From contig SSNU01000029.1 of NCBI GenBank assembly GCA_012064415.1, forward strand, positions 1 to 64,000: a stretch of 64,000 nucleotides of DNA, given 5' to 3'. The notes under the pieces were generated by a model that saw nothing but the letters and a program-made list of their open reading frames with translations, ran no database searches and had not been told where the DNA came from. The position numbers and the translations under genes are program-made. The stretch comes from Gyrodactylus bullatarudis. Taxonomy: Eukaryota; Platyhelminthes; Monogenea; Gyrodactylidea; Gyrodactylidae. Shown here one piece after another: positions 22,650 to 32,986 of this stretch (positions within the stretch are counted from its first letter, which is position 1; each line of letters begins with the position of its first letter).

Positions 22650-23685
22650 GAATAGAAATTTAGTTTTAATTTCAAAATCCAAAATGAACTTTTAACTACT
22701 ATAAAATTCTTGTACTGAAATACTGAACATTGAAATCTTACAAGATAAACCAGTTTTTTGAGTGATTTTTAATTCGATATTCTGTGTCAAGTTAATGCTT
22801 TTACAAATTTTAGTTATTTAAATTACATTATATTATATTATATATTATTTTTAATATTATATATCAAATAAGCCATGATGATATTCGGCTGAAATTTTTT
22901 CCCATATAACTAGAGATTTTATCTCTTCTCACTTTATCCGCCTTTTACCTATATTTCTAATCATCATTAGAGAAAAATGGAAATATTTTTAACCTCATAC
23001 CGATTTTTCCGATAGAACAGCGCATCATTATGTACTGAAATATGTGTCAGAAATTCTTGGCCGTAATGCCATTCATGGTTTTCTAAATTCTATATTTCCA
23101 CTCAGTTTGCACAAACTTTGTTAATGCAACCTATGAAGTATTTGGTTGAAAATTATGGACTATAGAAGAACTGATTTATATGAGATACTTTTTTACAAAA
23201 ACATCAACATTTTGTGTTTTGAACAAGCTTGTAGTTTTTTGTGTGTCAATCTCTCTCTCGTGAACATTTCTGAAATTTTTGGTTTGATGCTGTCTGAATT
23301 CCATTCAAATCTTCTTTATCCTTTTTCTGTCAGAGACAATAAGTTTTTTTTCTTATACTTTTTGCCCAGACCTGTTGTTACAATTTTTTCTCATCTACCG
23401 ACATTGGGGTTGGGTCTATCTAGAATCAGCAAGGGAAATGGCTTAACAAGGGGAAACTTGATCGTAAAGATTAAATTTTGCATCAGAATATGGTCTTGAA
23501 ACTCTATTACTACGAGACCTATTTTTTAGACACACAGTGTTATTATTAACCAGTGTATCGATTGTGGAAAAAGTATCAGAAATAAGTAAGTGCATCGAAA
23601 AATTCTTTGGAATTACAGTGGTCTCTCGAATTATAGGAGGCAAACTCCCATTATTCATTCAGTATTATTTGGTCTTTTTTCAGCT
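22650..23685. other. no gene seen
   Basis: Contains a 117-codon open frame (23146-23499) with no recognisable domain and a chance-like composition. Otherwise AT-rich. Confidence 0.4.
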
Positions 23686-23689
23686 TACA

Positions 23690-24160
23690 TAAAAAAATTA
23701 CTTAATTCACCCATCGATATGAAAAAACTAATCTTCAAGTATTTTAATATAATTCCACCAAATTTCGCTTCAAAATATCTTTCCATGCTTCTGGAATAAG
23801 ATAAACAAAATTGTGAAAATTTTTAAATTTAGAACGTTTTTTGACCTAACAAAATTGTAATACAGATAAAAGTCCTGTAAAGTGAGAAGAGTTAAATTAA
23901 AAGGGAGCGATCCTCGTATATATAGGGCTATTTTGGGTTGAATATTATTGGTCGATTCATGAAAAATAAGAGAAATTTCGTTTTGAGCTATTGAAAAAAC
24001 AATTTTAAAAGGATTTAAGTCACTTTATGTGAAGAAATAATGTGAATTCAAGTTAAAATTATAAATATAAAACAATAAAAAACGTTCTAAATTTGAGAAT
24101 TTTCACAATTTTGTTTATCTTATTCCAGAAGCATGGTGGGATTATATTAAAATACTTGAA
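23690..24160. repeat. palindromic MITE, CATCGATATGA family
   Basis: The left arm (CCCATCGATATGAAAAAACT, then CCATGCTTCTGGAATAAGAT) is mirrored by the right arm (ATCTTATTCCAGAAGCATGG, then AAAATACTTGAAGTCTAAT). Other copies lie at 39165-39690 and 54785-55060. Confidence 0.75.
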
Positions 24161-24270
24161 GTCTAATATGCAATACATATAATTCATTTTATTCATCTTT
24201 TACTATTTCTTTCATTATTTGTAAATTATTAACTTGAATGAACTTTTTTTTACTTTTATCTTTTTGAAAG

Positions 24271-24472
24271 CAATGCCACCAATGATGCTCTAAGAAATGC
24301 GCATATGGTTTTAAATATATCTCCTTTTCCAAATTCAGCATTAAAGGGAAAGGATATATGGGTATATTATACTGTTTCTGAAAATATTTCATCTACTGTT
24401 ACTTATGAAGAAAATAACAAAAATGATGATACAGTGAAAAAACACAGATCTATTATGTTGTATTCGAAATAA
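24271..24472 (+). CDS. orphan terminal exon, unidentified protein
   Basis: A T-rich tract ending TTTTTGAAAG gives an acceptor at 24270. The frame (one base, then 66 codons and stop) reads NATNDALRNAHMVLNISPFP, then ALKGKDIWVYYTVSENISS and HRSIMLYSK, with balanced composition quite unlike the surrounding AT-rich DNA. The stop sits inside an AATAAA. It has no Met start, so it must be joined to an upstream exon in phase 2. No upstream exon was recognised in 20-24 kb and the family was not identified. Real gene or processed relic are both possible. Confidence 0.4.
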
Positions 24473-25011
24473 ATTAAAAAATTGATCCTGCAAGTGTAAA
24501 TTTCCCAAATTTATTTTTGATTTAATTATTCAAATGTACAAATGAGGAAAGAGTGACGAATCTTCACTGAAGATATATATGCTGTAAAAATTCAAGAAAG
24601 CATTTTATTCCCCATTTTTTCAAAAATAAATTTGAAATAAATACATAAATTGATAAATGACAAGCAAATTTCATCCTTCCGATTCCAAATCTCTCATTTA
24701 GATTCGGTTCTTTTGATAGAAAAGAAGATTGTCATCTGAAGTATTATCGATTCGATTCAGATAGAAAACGTTTTTAATTGAAAATTTTATTCATAAAATT
24801 CCAATGAAAACATTTGATAGATCAACCATCATTAGATTGTAAACAAGTTCTTTTCATGTATAGTGATACATCGATTCGGGTCGATATCTGCATATCTGTG
24901 CTATTCACAGTACTTTTTAACTATTTGTAAGAACTGAATGAGGGATATTTGGGATATTATTGAACACATGTCTACTAATAAGTAAAAAATAAGATTGTCT
25001 ATTATGCTGTT

Positions 25012-25085
25012 TGCTTGCTACCTGACTATGGTGTCTTCTGGCTTGCATTGGTCTATCTGTAGAAGAAGAACAAAGAGGTGTAGCA
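25012..25085 (+). repeat. copy of the PLE-D-associated core repeat
   Basis: TTTGCTTGCTACCTGACTAT, GTCTTCTGGCTTGCATTGGT and the following GAGGTGTAGCACTTCTT match the reverse complement of the end of Penelope element D. Confidence 0.6.
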
Positions 25086-25312
25086 CTTCTTAAAAAATAA
25101 ATATTGTAATTTTAATAGCTATTTTTTAAAAATCTGAATTATTGTTAATATCAATTTTTCATTCATTTCAGAGATTTAGATACATAGGGTAGGATACATA
25201 ACATTTTGGATCAACATGAGTCAAGTCTCATAACTAGAGAATGTTCTAAATTAAATACATTTCATTGATATTACTATAATAATTATTATAGTAATTATAA
25301 TTATTATAATTT

Positions 25313-25516
25313 TCATATTTCAGAATAGCATTGATTGCAAATTATTTGGCAGTGTTCTTGACAAGCCTTCTTTCCGCATTTTTCTCTTGGACAAAATGCA
25401 CAACGAGCTTTGGTTACCAAAATAACTCTTATTTTTTTAAACTGAGGTATGAGCTCGTCTTGAGTGATTCCCATGAGTTTCAAAACATCTATTCTATAAT
25501 ATTTTTTCACATTCAA
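25313..25516 (-). pseudogene. piggyBac transposase C-terminal zinc ribbon relic
   Basis: The minus frame ends ARCAFCPREKCGKKACQEHC followed by IICNQCYSEI. The pattern RCxxCPR ... CxKxxCxEHxxxIC..C is that of the zinc-ribbon tail of piggyBac-type transposases. The linker between the first CxxC and the second Cys group is shortened, suggesting a small deletion. The frame before it (LKLMGITQDELIPQFKK) could be the preceding helix, but farther upstream it is broken by stops. It may be a relic of the autonomous partner of the many TTAA MITEs here; that link is inference. Confidence 0.55.
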
Positions 25517-26113
25517 GCTGTTAGGCCATTTGTGACTTTAAAGGACGTTGTCATTGTATCCTTAGATATCCTGCATATTCCAAAATCCTGCCAAGGGCCA
25601 ACTTTAAAGGAAAATTTTAACTTTTGGCTTAATTTTCTCAAACAACTTATCGGGTCATTTCATTGTGAATGTTGAAAATCCCAGTCTTCCTGACTCAAAA
25701 GAAAATAAAGATTAGAATAAAAAATATCATAAATAAATGTCTGCTAGGTAAACTACTTTTGACTTACATACATTTTTTTCGAATACATGTCGAATACCTT
25801 TTATATTTATTTTGTTTTTCGACAGATGTATCAATACTATCCCGAATAAAGCATTGTCAAATAGCAAGCGAATAACGTTATAGAAAATTCATCTCCGAAA
25901 AATCACTAAAAAATACTTGTTCAAAATTATAGAAATGAATCGAAAATTCCTTTTCACAAATCTGGGATTATTAGCTATTAATTATTTATTCTATCATTTT
26001 AATCGAGTTAATCCAGTTTTTTCCCATGGACATTTAATGTGGCCACTGGATGTGCTCAATCTCTTATCTATTAATAGTAGATTAATAATATTATTAATAT
26101 TTTGAACCAGGTA

Positions 26114-26273
26114 CAGTAGTTCTTCAGGGAGCTGTTCAGCATAAATTGGCTGTGACGTTGTTCGCTTGCTAAGTGACTATGTTGTCTTCTGGCTTGTATT
26201 GGTCTATCTGTAGATTGGTCAGGTAGCAAGCGAACAACGTTATAGTCAATCAATGCCGAACAGCTCCCTGAAG
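26114..26273. repeat. hairpin form of the PLE-D core repeat
   Basis: The arms TCTTCAGGGAGCTGTTCAGC and GCCGAACAGCTCCCTGAAGA are inverted, as are GTTGTTCGCTTGCTA and TAGCAAGCGAACAAC further in. The core CTTCTGGCTTGTATTGGTCT lies in the loop. Confidence 0.65.
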
Positions 26274-26282
26274 AGAAAATTA

Positions 26283-26395
26283 TAATTATATTTTTATTTG
26301 TAGGTTTTCTGTAAACTCTAGTTTGGATTTCAGCTTCTGTTCTCATTAGTTTCATATCTATAAAATTTAGAGAGTTATCTTCTTCTTTTTGTTGT
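26283..26395 (-). mobile_element. Penelope RT thumb fragment
   Basis: Minus frame NSLNFIDMKLMRTEAEIQT followed by RVYRKPTNKN matches the FLDxxI ... VYRKPT block that follows the palm in Penelope reverse transcriptases. Cut off at the hairpin repeat next to it. Confidence 0.7.
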
Positions 26396-26399
26396 CAAC

Positions 26400-27585
26400 T
26401 TTATATTTCTATATTCCCTTCCTACTTCAGATATAGCTATACTTATTTGTCGATTAGTAGCCTTTAATATTACTAAATGAAGTAAGATCTTTAATGTCTA
26501 AAGCTAGCTAACATGAATGAAAATTTTGAGCAACTCATGGGTTTATTTCATCATGGAATTCAAGAAAATAAAATTTTCCTGACTTTCTGCAAAAATAACA
26601 TTGGGTTTTTCTCATCTCATTCAGGTTTAGGTAAAATTTTGATTTGATATTTTTTCAAATATAAAGGAAAATTCTCGATTGAGGTTTAGAAAATAAATTT
26701 TATTTTAATATATATATGTTTATGTGCCAATAGACCTGAGAGACATAGACATACTTTCCCAAAAGAGATCTAGTCAGGAAGTAATAAAAATATGTGCAAT
26801 TTTTCTCTCTCTTTGATCGATACTTTTTTGATTTGATACATCAATTTTCAATATTTCTAAATTAAAATTTTTGATAATCTAATGATTTCAAGTAGTATTA
26901 TTCATTAATCCTAGTTAATAGAATTCTAAAATTTCCAATCTTGATATAAATTCACTCTTTGATTGAAAGCATTTTAAAACTAAGATTAAATTCTATTTTT
27001 TCAAAGATGAGTTTATTCATTAAAAGTATATAAATTGAAATGACATTTGTGACTGAATTTGTTTATCGTTTATTTTTGCTATAAAGGCAAATGTCTCTAC
27101 CAACGTCAAAGATTATATTTGTCTAAGTGTTTATATTGTAAGTTTCTAAAACACTTTCAGATCTCCTTCAAAAAAATTATCAAGAAGCAATAATTAACCT
27201 TCCGTAGGAAAAGAATTTATTCACTACAACACTCGTTAGGTGTTTCTTAGGCTTTTAATTCATTTTTGACTATTGAAATATTTTTGTTTTGTTAGACAGA
27301 AATATGAATTATAATTATAATACATGTTTTGAGCAGACCTCAATTTCTCAAAGAGAATAAAAATTCTTCTTGCTAATCTATTAAGAAGCAAGACAAATAT
27401 TTCTAAATTTTATTTTTACGATCACCATTTTTTGAGAATTTTCTTCTGATTCGATCAGTACGGCTAAACTCTATTGTAAAAGTTCTCTTTCATAAAGATA
27501 AAAATTACCTCTCATAATAAAATAGTTTTTGGTTACAAAAAAGTACATATAGGTAGGCTAATTGACAAAAAGTGGGTTGAGGAGA
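26400..27585. other. no gene seen
   Basis: AT-rich, no readable exon or repeat. Confidence 0.45.
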
Positions 27586-27589
27586 AGAA

Positions 27590-28710
27590 TTGAGTGATTT
27601 GTTTCCAACTCTTCTCGTTTTCTTTCTCTGGGAGGGTTGGGAAGGTTCTTTTTTTTGGTTTCGGCAGGTTTATTGGCTTTACATGATTCTTTTAGACGCA
27701 GAGGTTGGGTCTTTGTTGGTTGATTCGATAGGCTTCAGCTGCTTTCAAGATGTAACCGTTTTTCCCAGTTGGTTTGTAAATAGTTTCAAAGTTTTGTGGG
27801 GAAACTTGGGCATCACATGTTCTTAGGTGTTCTCTGATAGCCGTCTGACCCTTGTATAGGTGCTCGTCTATTCTATCATCTAGCCGTCTCATCGTGTAGC
27901 CAATATACTCAGAGTTGTAAGGACATTTGAATTTGTATACTACGTTGTTTTGTTTTAGTGTGTCCATTTCATCTTTTGAGCAGTTGCTGAACAATTTTTG
28001 AGTTTTAAAGATTGTTAGAAGAATCCTATTCGGATAAGTTTCACTAAAAATTTTGTTAATTTTTGTCTGAAATTTAGATGCAACTTTGTCTTCTTTGAAT
28101 AACAGGTTCAGAGTTACTGTTGCGCCATCCTTCTCTTTTGGTTTTCCCTTAGGAGTATAAAGCTTTGAGCTCCTTGTTATGACGTCAAGGATTGGTAGGC
28201 TGTTCTCGATCTTTCTTTCTTCTGTGAATTTAATTTGTTCGTGTGCGAGGTTGAAGTTGCCAGTAAGCTTTCGAAGTTTCGGCTGTTATTGACTACGAAA
28301 AAAGTATCATCCATGTAGCGATAATAATGATTGAACTTATCAATAGTTGGTTTGAGTGTGGTTTCTCTAGTTTAGCCAGGAAAAGGTCTGCTAGGAGGGG
28401 ACCAAGAGGAGACCCCACCGCCACTCCGTCTTTTTGGACATACATTTCCCCGTTGAAACTGAAGATGACATTCATGCAGCACAAATTCAAAAGTTTTCGT
28501 ACCCAGTTTGATGGAAGGTTGAAGTCTCCTTAGCGAAATGGCTGACTGAGATACTTCAACCTGGCAACAGGAAGGAACCATTAGTAATAAAACGGACCAA
28601 TAAGGCTCCTTATAAATTTCTAAAAACTGTATTTATATGGCGTGTATCACACTGATGAGTATGCCCGAGATAGAGGTGTTTATTTGTGAGATACTTTGGC
28701 ATCTTCTTAT
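27590..28710 (-). mobile_element. Penelope-like element B, RT and GIY-YIG remains
   Basis: On the minus strand an RT palm piece (28490-28293) reads FSFNGEMYVQKDGVAVGSPL then GPLLADLF, the Penelope palm block. Another frame after it reads HYYRYMDDTFFVVN, the catalytic YMDD box. The GIY-YIG domain follows (27994-27692): NVVYKFKCPYNSEYIGYTMR, a DRIDEHLYKG helix and a CDAQVSPQNFETIY tail. Several frame changes break it. The 5' side carries an inverted terminal repeat with a hammerhead core. Same family as element A. Confidence 0.83.
28640..28695 (+). ncRNA. hammerhead-like motif, terminal repeat of element B
   Basis: Stem I UCACA/UGUGA is perfect (28647-28651 with 28685-28689). CTGATGA is at 28652-28658. 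Helix III AUAGA/UUUAU has loop GGUG (28670-28683). The conserved GAAA reads GAGA (28667-28670), which should kill cleavage. Paired helices kept across copies with different loops support a real ribozyme ancestor. Confidence 0.6.
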
Positions 28711-29016
28711 TTCATTAAATTGTCATATAGTTTTTTGCCAAAATGTATCAGTGTGTTCCATATTTTTAAAACATAATCAATTAATGTGAGGGGTAATTAC
28801 TAAACATAAAAAACATGTCGATATGAAATCAAGCTTAATTTTAGAAACAAAACAAGCAAGTGTTAGCAAGAAAAATAAATTAGCAAAATTAGACTCTACA
28901 ATACAAATGAGACTTGGAAAGCATCTTGAAATAAAATTTGAAGCCAATAAGGAAGCCCTGTCCTATGAAACTTGTTTTCCATGTAAAAATTTATTGGAAA
29001 TTTTAATTTGAACTAA

Positions 29017-29550
29017 AGTTTATATGAAGTTGGGAATCTATGACTTTTACAGTAGCCTCGATATTTTCATCAAAAAATCCAATATGTTGAAGAATTTTTG
29101 GAATCCTACTCATGTTGCCCACTTTTACCAATTGAATAAAATATGGTCATTTTTCAAATTCCCATTTGGCGCCAAAATCCCATTTTTTCGAAATTTGAGC
29201 TGAAAAATTTTGTTGATTTGAAAGTTCCCAAACGATAATAAGGCTATGCATCAGAGAATATTCAGTTGAATTGATTTTCTTGTCTAATCTTGATCCTGGA
29301 AATCAATTTTTGATCACACTCCCACTTTCAAATTAATAAAAATTTTCAGCTCAAAGTTCGAAAAATTGGTATTTTGGCGCCAAATGGGAATTTGAAAAAT
29401 GGCCATATTTTTCATAGAAATAATTTTTTTTCTTCAATTGGTAAAAGTGGGCAACATGGTAGGATTCCAAAATATCCTTAACATTTTCGATTTTTTTCAT
29501 CAAAAATTCGAGGTTACTGTAAAAGTCATAGATTTCCAACTTCATATCAA
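29017..29550. repeat. palindromic MITE, ATGAAGTTGGGAAT family
   Basis: Left arm ATATGAAGTTGGGAATCTAT ... TTTGGCGCCAAAATCCCA is mirrored by TATTTTGGCGCCAAATGGGA ... ATAGATTTCCAACTTCATAT. Arms are about 210 bp. Copies are at 30593-31110, 58742-59085, 59430-60225 and 63553-63905. Confidence 0.8.
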
Positions 29551-30425
29551 TTAGCTTTAAAAATAATTCTTTTCTTCTAATGGTAAAGGTAGAAGACATA
29601 ATCTGGATTCCAAAAAAAATGGATTTCAAGATTTTTGTAACAACTCCATATCAATTAGATTTACATGCAGTATTTTTCTACCATGTTATTAAATTATATG
29701 GATCCATTTGATGAGTCGTCACCATTGACATACTTGAAGTAACTCAGTGTTATCGTTTTAATTCCTAATGATCCAAATTAAGAACTTGAATTTTCTTATC
29801 TACACTTTATGATCACTCTCTGATCTTGTAGAGAATGTTCTTATTCTAGTGAGAAACACCATATTTTTCTTTCGCATGATTAAGGAATGCATGCATTGCA
29901 AAATATCTATATATATGAGAATATTCAAGCTTCTGGTTAAAAATTGGGATTTTTGTAGCAAGCTTTATTTTTAAATGTAAATTTATGATTATAACAGAGT
30001 CAGTGCTTTGAAAAAAACATGGATAGATATTGTAAACTACACATCCATCTCTTGTTTCATTCCTACTTATTTTCTATTTGTTTATTCTTCTCCAAACAGT
30101 CTATGAGCCAATAATATTAATCGCTTTATTTTCCAGCTATTCTATTTGTTTTTTGAATTTATCAAGAACTTAATGAACTGAATTCTCATCATTGATATTC
30201 TGAGAGAAGAGGTTTCTGGGAATATTGATTCCTTCAGCTTAGTTCTGGAATTATATTGCATTAGATTTTGATGGAAGCATTAGACAAGTGTCTAAACATT
30301 ATATCGAATGATTCTTTCAAAAGTAAGTCCATTAATTTTATTAACATGTAATGAGTTAGTCAGAAATTTTCAAACAAGTAAATTATTAATTTTTCCTCGT
30401 AAACAACTGAAATACATACTGGACT

Positions 30426-30592
30426 AGTATGCTGAATGATTCTGAAAAAAAAATTTGCCTGAGAATTCCTGATTCAATAAAAAATTTTGAATCTATAAAA
30501 CAAATTTCAAATGATTATATTCAAAGGAATTTTACAACTGTGTTTAAAAAATGCAGTAAATTAGCATTATCCTTTACTCAGATAAAATTGGT
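30426..30592 (+). pseudogene. BACK-domain fragment of a kelch-like protein
   Basis: The frame from 30429 reads SEKKICLRIPDSIKNFESI followed by SNDYIQRNFTTVF and LALSFTQIKLV. This fits the BACK domain that follows BTB in kelch-like (KLHL) proteins: CLxI, aromatic-I-x-x-NF-x-x-V, then LSFxQ. After 30592 the frame enters a MITE. No BTB or kelch exons were found, so a gene fragment or lone exon is likely. The match is by pattern only. Confidence 0.4.
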
Positions 30593-31110
30593 TGATATGA
30601 AGTTGGGAATCTATGATTTTTACAAAAATCTAGACTTTCTAAATTTCGTTTTGGCGCATATTTTTCGAAATTTGAACTGAAAATTTTTATTGATTTGAAA
30701 GTGGAAGTGGGGAAAAAAGAGATTTCTTCATATAAAAATTTTAGAATTAAACAAGAAAGCTGAATGTCACTGTCAAATTTACGACAGTTTTACTATTTTC
30801 GAAGGATTTTGAATTATCAAAATTTCATTGATGATCAAATAATCGAAATTCAGCTCCCAAATAAGGCTATCATAATTTATTTTCTAATCTAATTCTAATC
30901 CTGAAAAACTTTTTTGAAATCAATTCCACTTTTAATCCCAGTTTAAATCGAAAAAAATGGCGCTAAATCGAAATTTGAAAAATGCCCATATTTTTCATAT
31001 GAATAATTTTCTTCAGAATTTTTTCTTCAAATGGTGATAATGGGCAACATATTCGATGAAAAATCGAGATTTTTGTAAAAATCATAGATATTAAAAACTT
31101 CATAAATAGC
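30593..31110. repeat. palindromic MITE, degenerate copy
   Basis: Starts TTGATATGAAGTTGGGAATC and ends with the mirrored GTAAAAATCATAGAT and AACTTCAT. The middle has diverged. Confidence 0.65.
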
Positions 31111-32659
31111 TTCATATCGTTTTCTTCTCTAGCTATTTACACAATCCACGTATAATTGAATTCGCTGAGATTATTTAAAAATATGAAAATGTCCCGAAAA
31201 ATATAATTCTTTGATAGGTTGTAGTAGATGTGAAAAAACTTTTTAAAAATACAAATAATGTAAAACTTCTTTAAAAAAATTTGATTTTGAATGCGAATAG
31301 ATAAACTTATTGAAACTGAATAAAAAAATTTACAACAATGCCACTTTTTGCGATTTTTTACCGCCCTAATTGGTACTGTTTGTTGAGATATTAATTGATA
31401 ATTTATTAGATTTCTAAGACTTGAATCATCTAAAATTTGAAATATATATTATTGAATATTTTTCTGCTTAAATTTTAAACTTTAAAATCATTGATCTTAC
31501 TGTAAATTTCTATGAATAATTTTTACAACAACATACAGTAAAAGGAATTTCCTAAACCTTACTAAAAACTATGAGTATCTTGAATTTTGATTCCTTTCTT
31601 ACTTGGAAATAGATTTCTTCAAACATTTTTTCCTAATCCCGAATTCAAAATATCCTCATAATTTTCGAAATCATAAATTCCCATCTTCAAAATTAACTAG
31701 CTGTATATTTGTATCATCAAGATGGAAATGAAAATAAAGAAGTTTTTTATTGATTTTAAATGTAGATATAGTCATATTTTATGGGAAACATAAAAATTTG
31801 AGTATACTCAAGTCAGACTCTTTTAAAATATCTCTAATGGATAAAAATGAATAAAACTAACTACTGCTACCCAAAAGTGAGCTTTTTTAAACACATATTC
31901 AAAGAACTAATCAATAGCGGGAGGGCGATTAATAGTAGTTAGATCATGGTAAGAGATGAAGATTGGAATTTATGAAATTTTACAAAAATCCCAGTTTTTA
32001 CATCAAGAAAACACGAATTTGATTAAAATTTTTTGAAATCTACACCATGAGGCCTACTTTTCAGGTATGAAGAAAAAAATATATGGCATATTTAAGAGAT
32101 GAAATTTTTCATTTTTTCCAACGTGGGAGACTGATCGAATGTTGATTTTAGGATTACGACTGGACAGGGAATTTTGAGAATCATCTCATCATCGTGATAC
32201 TCTTAAAAATTGAATTATTTTGATAAAATTTCTTCGTCTTCCAAACCTTTTAAGTTCTTCGAATAATTTGACTGGTTAACAGTATATTTAATTAAACGTT
32301 GAAAATTATAAAATCGAATTAACTTTCTAACTAAATGAAAAGCATAGATTAAGAATATCTGGGTTTTGTAAGTCTGCCATGTTCATTGTAACATTTTAGC
32401 ACTTTTTACTCTAACAAATCGTGTTCATACTTATTTGTAAGGATATGGAAAACTAATAAAAACTTTATTAAATGGGGGGTATGATTCTCAAATTAACTCG
32501 AAAAGTATATAACATTCGGAAAATTCAATTTAAAACCCAAAAAGTTCACCAATTAGAATTATTATAATTTTTTTTTGAAATCGAACATTTTTATTTATAT
32601 AATAATTATAATGAATTATCATGATTAATGATTGTACAAATAAGAGAACAAAGAAAGTG
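31111..32659. other. no gene seen
   Basis: AT-rich, with a half copy of the GAAGATGGGAATTTATGA MITE type near 31.94-32.05 kb. Confidence 0.45.
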
Positions 32660-32757
32660 TTCAATGTGCCCGGTGTGGAAGGGTTTAAACCTTGGACCGA
32701 GAGTAAGGGGGTCCGAATGAGAGGTGAGAGAGATACCACTACGCCACACCGATAATA
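32660..32757 (-). repeat. tRNA-derived SINE head
   Basis: Minus strand carries an A box TGGCGTAGTGG (32746-32736) and a B box GGTTTAAACCC (32691-32681) with about 45 nt between them. These are an internal Pol III promoter. The ends CGGTGTGG and CCACACCG are complementary, like a tRNA acceptor stem. It sits directly downstream of a Penelope 3' end with a hammerhead. It does not fold as a normal tRNA by eye, so SINE is preferred over a tRNA gene. Confidence 0.65.
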
Positions 32758-32837
32758 TTGTCGAACTTCATCAAAAATATTACTATTATTGGGTTCTGAA
32801 CTCATGGGGGAAGGTTAGAGAAAACAGACGTATATTA

Positions 32838-32885
32838 TAGTGATTAACGTTATATTTCGCCAGGTCTCTTCAGACTTTACCCTGG
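32838..32885 (-). ncRNA. hammerhead ribozyme, Penelope element C 3' end
   Basis: Minus strand: stem I AGU with ACU, CTGAAGA (32873-32867), helix II GACCTGGC, GAAA, then an AT-rich helix III region and a cleavable C before ACU. CTGANGA allows A at position 7. Helix III pairs are poor (two pairs before mismatches). Same helix II as at 6.7 kb. Confidence 0.55.
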
Positions 32886-32986
32886 TTGACATATAAATAC
32901 TATCACAATGCTAAAGTTTTGTGCACTTCCATTGGTTGAGCTGATTGCTAATTGCATCAAAGAAGCATGGAAGGGGGGTTAACTTC

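Noticed and set aside
23146..23499. 117-codon plus frame
   Set aside because: Hydrophobic, AT-driven composition, no domain, no splice context or repeat relation; treated as chance.
28823..29011. Plus frame with KKNKLAKLDSTIQMRLGKHL
   Set aside because: Composition looks somewhat protein-like but no family, acceptor or donor could be supported and a MITE starts at its end.
32660..32757. Functional tRNA gene
   Set aside because: A and B boxes are good, but the acceptor, D and anticodon arms do not fold as a normal cloverleaf by eye, and diverged copies at 38.6 and 63.2 kb point to a SINE.
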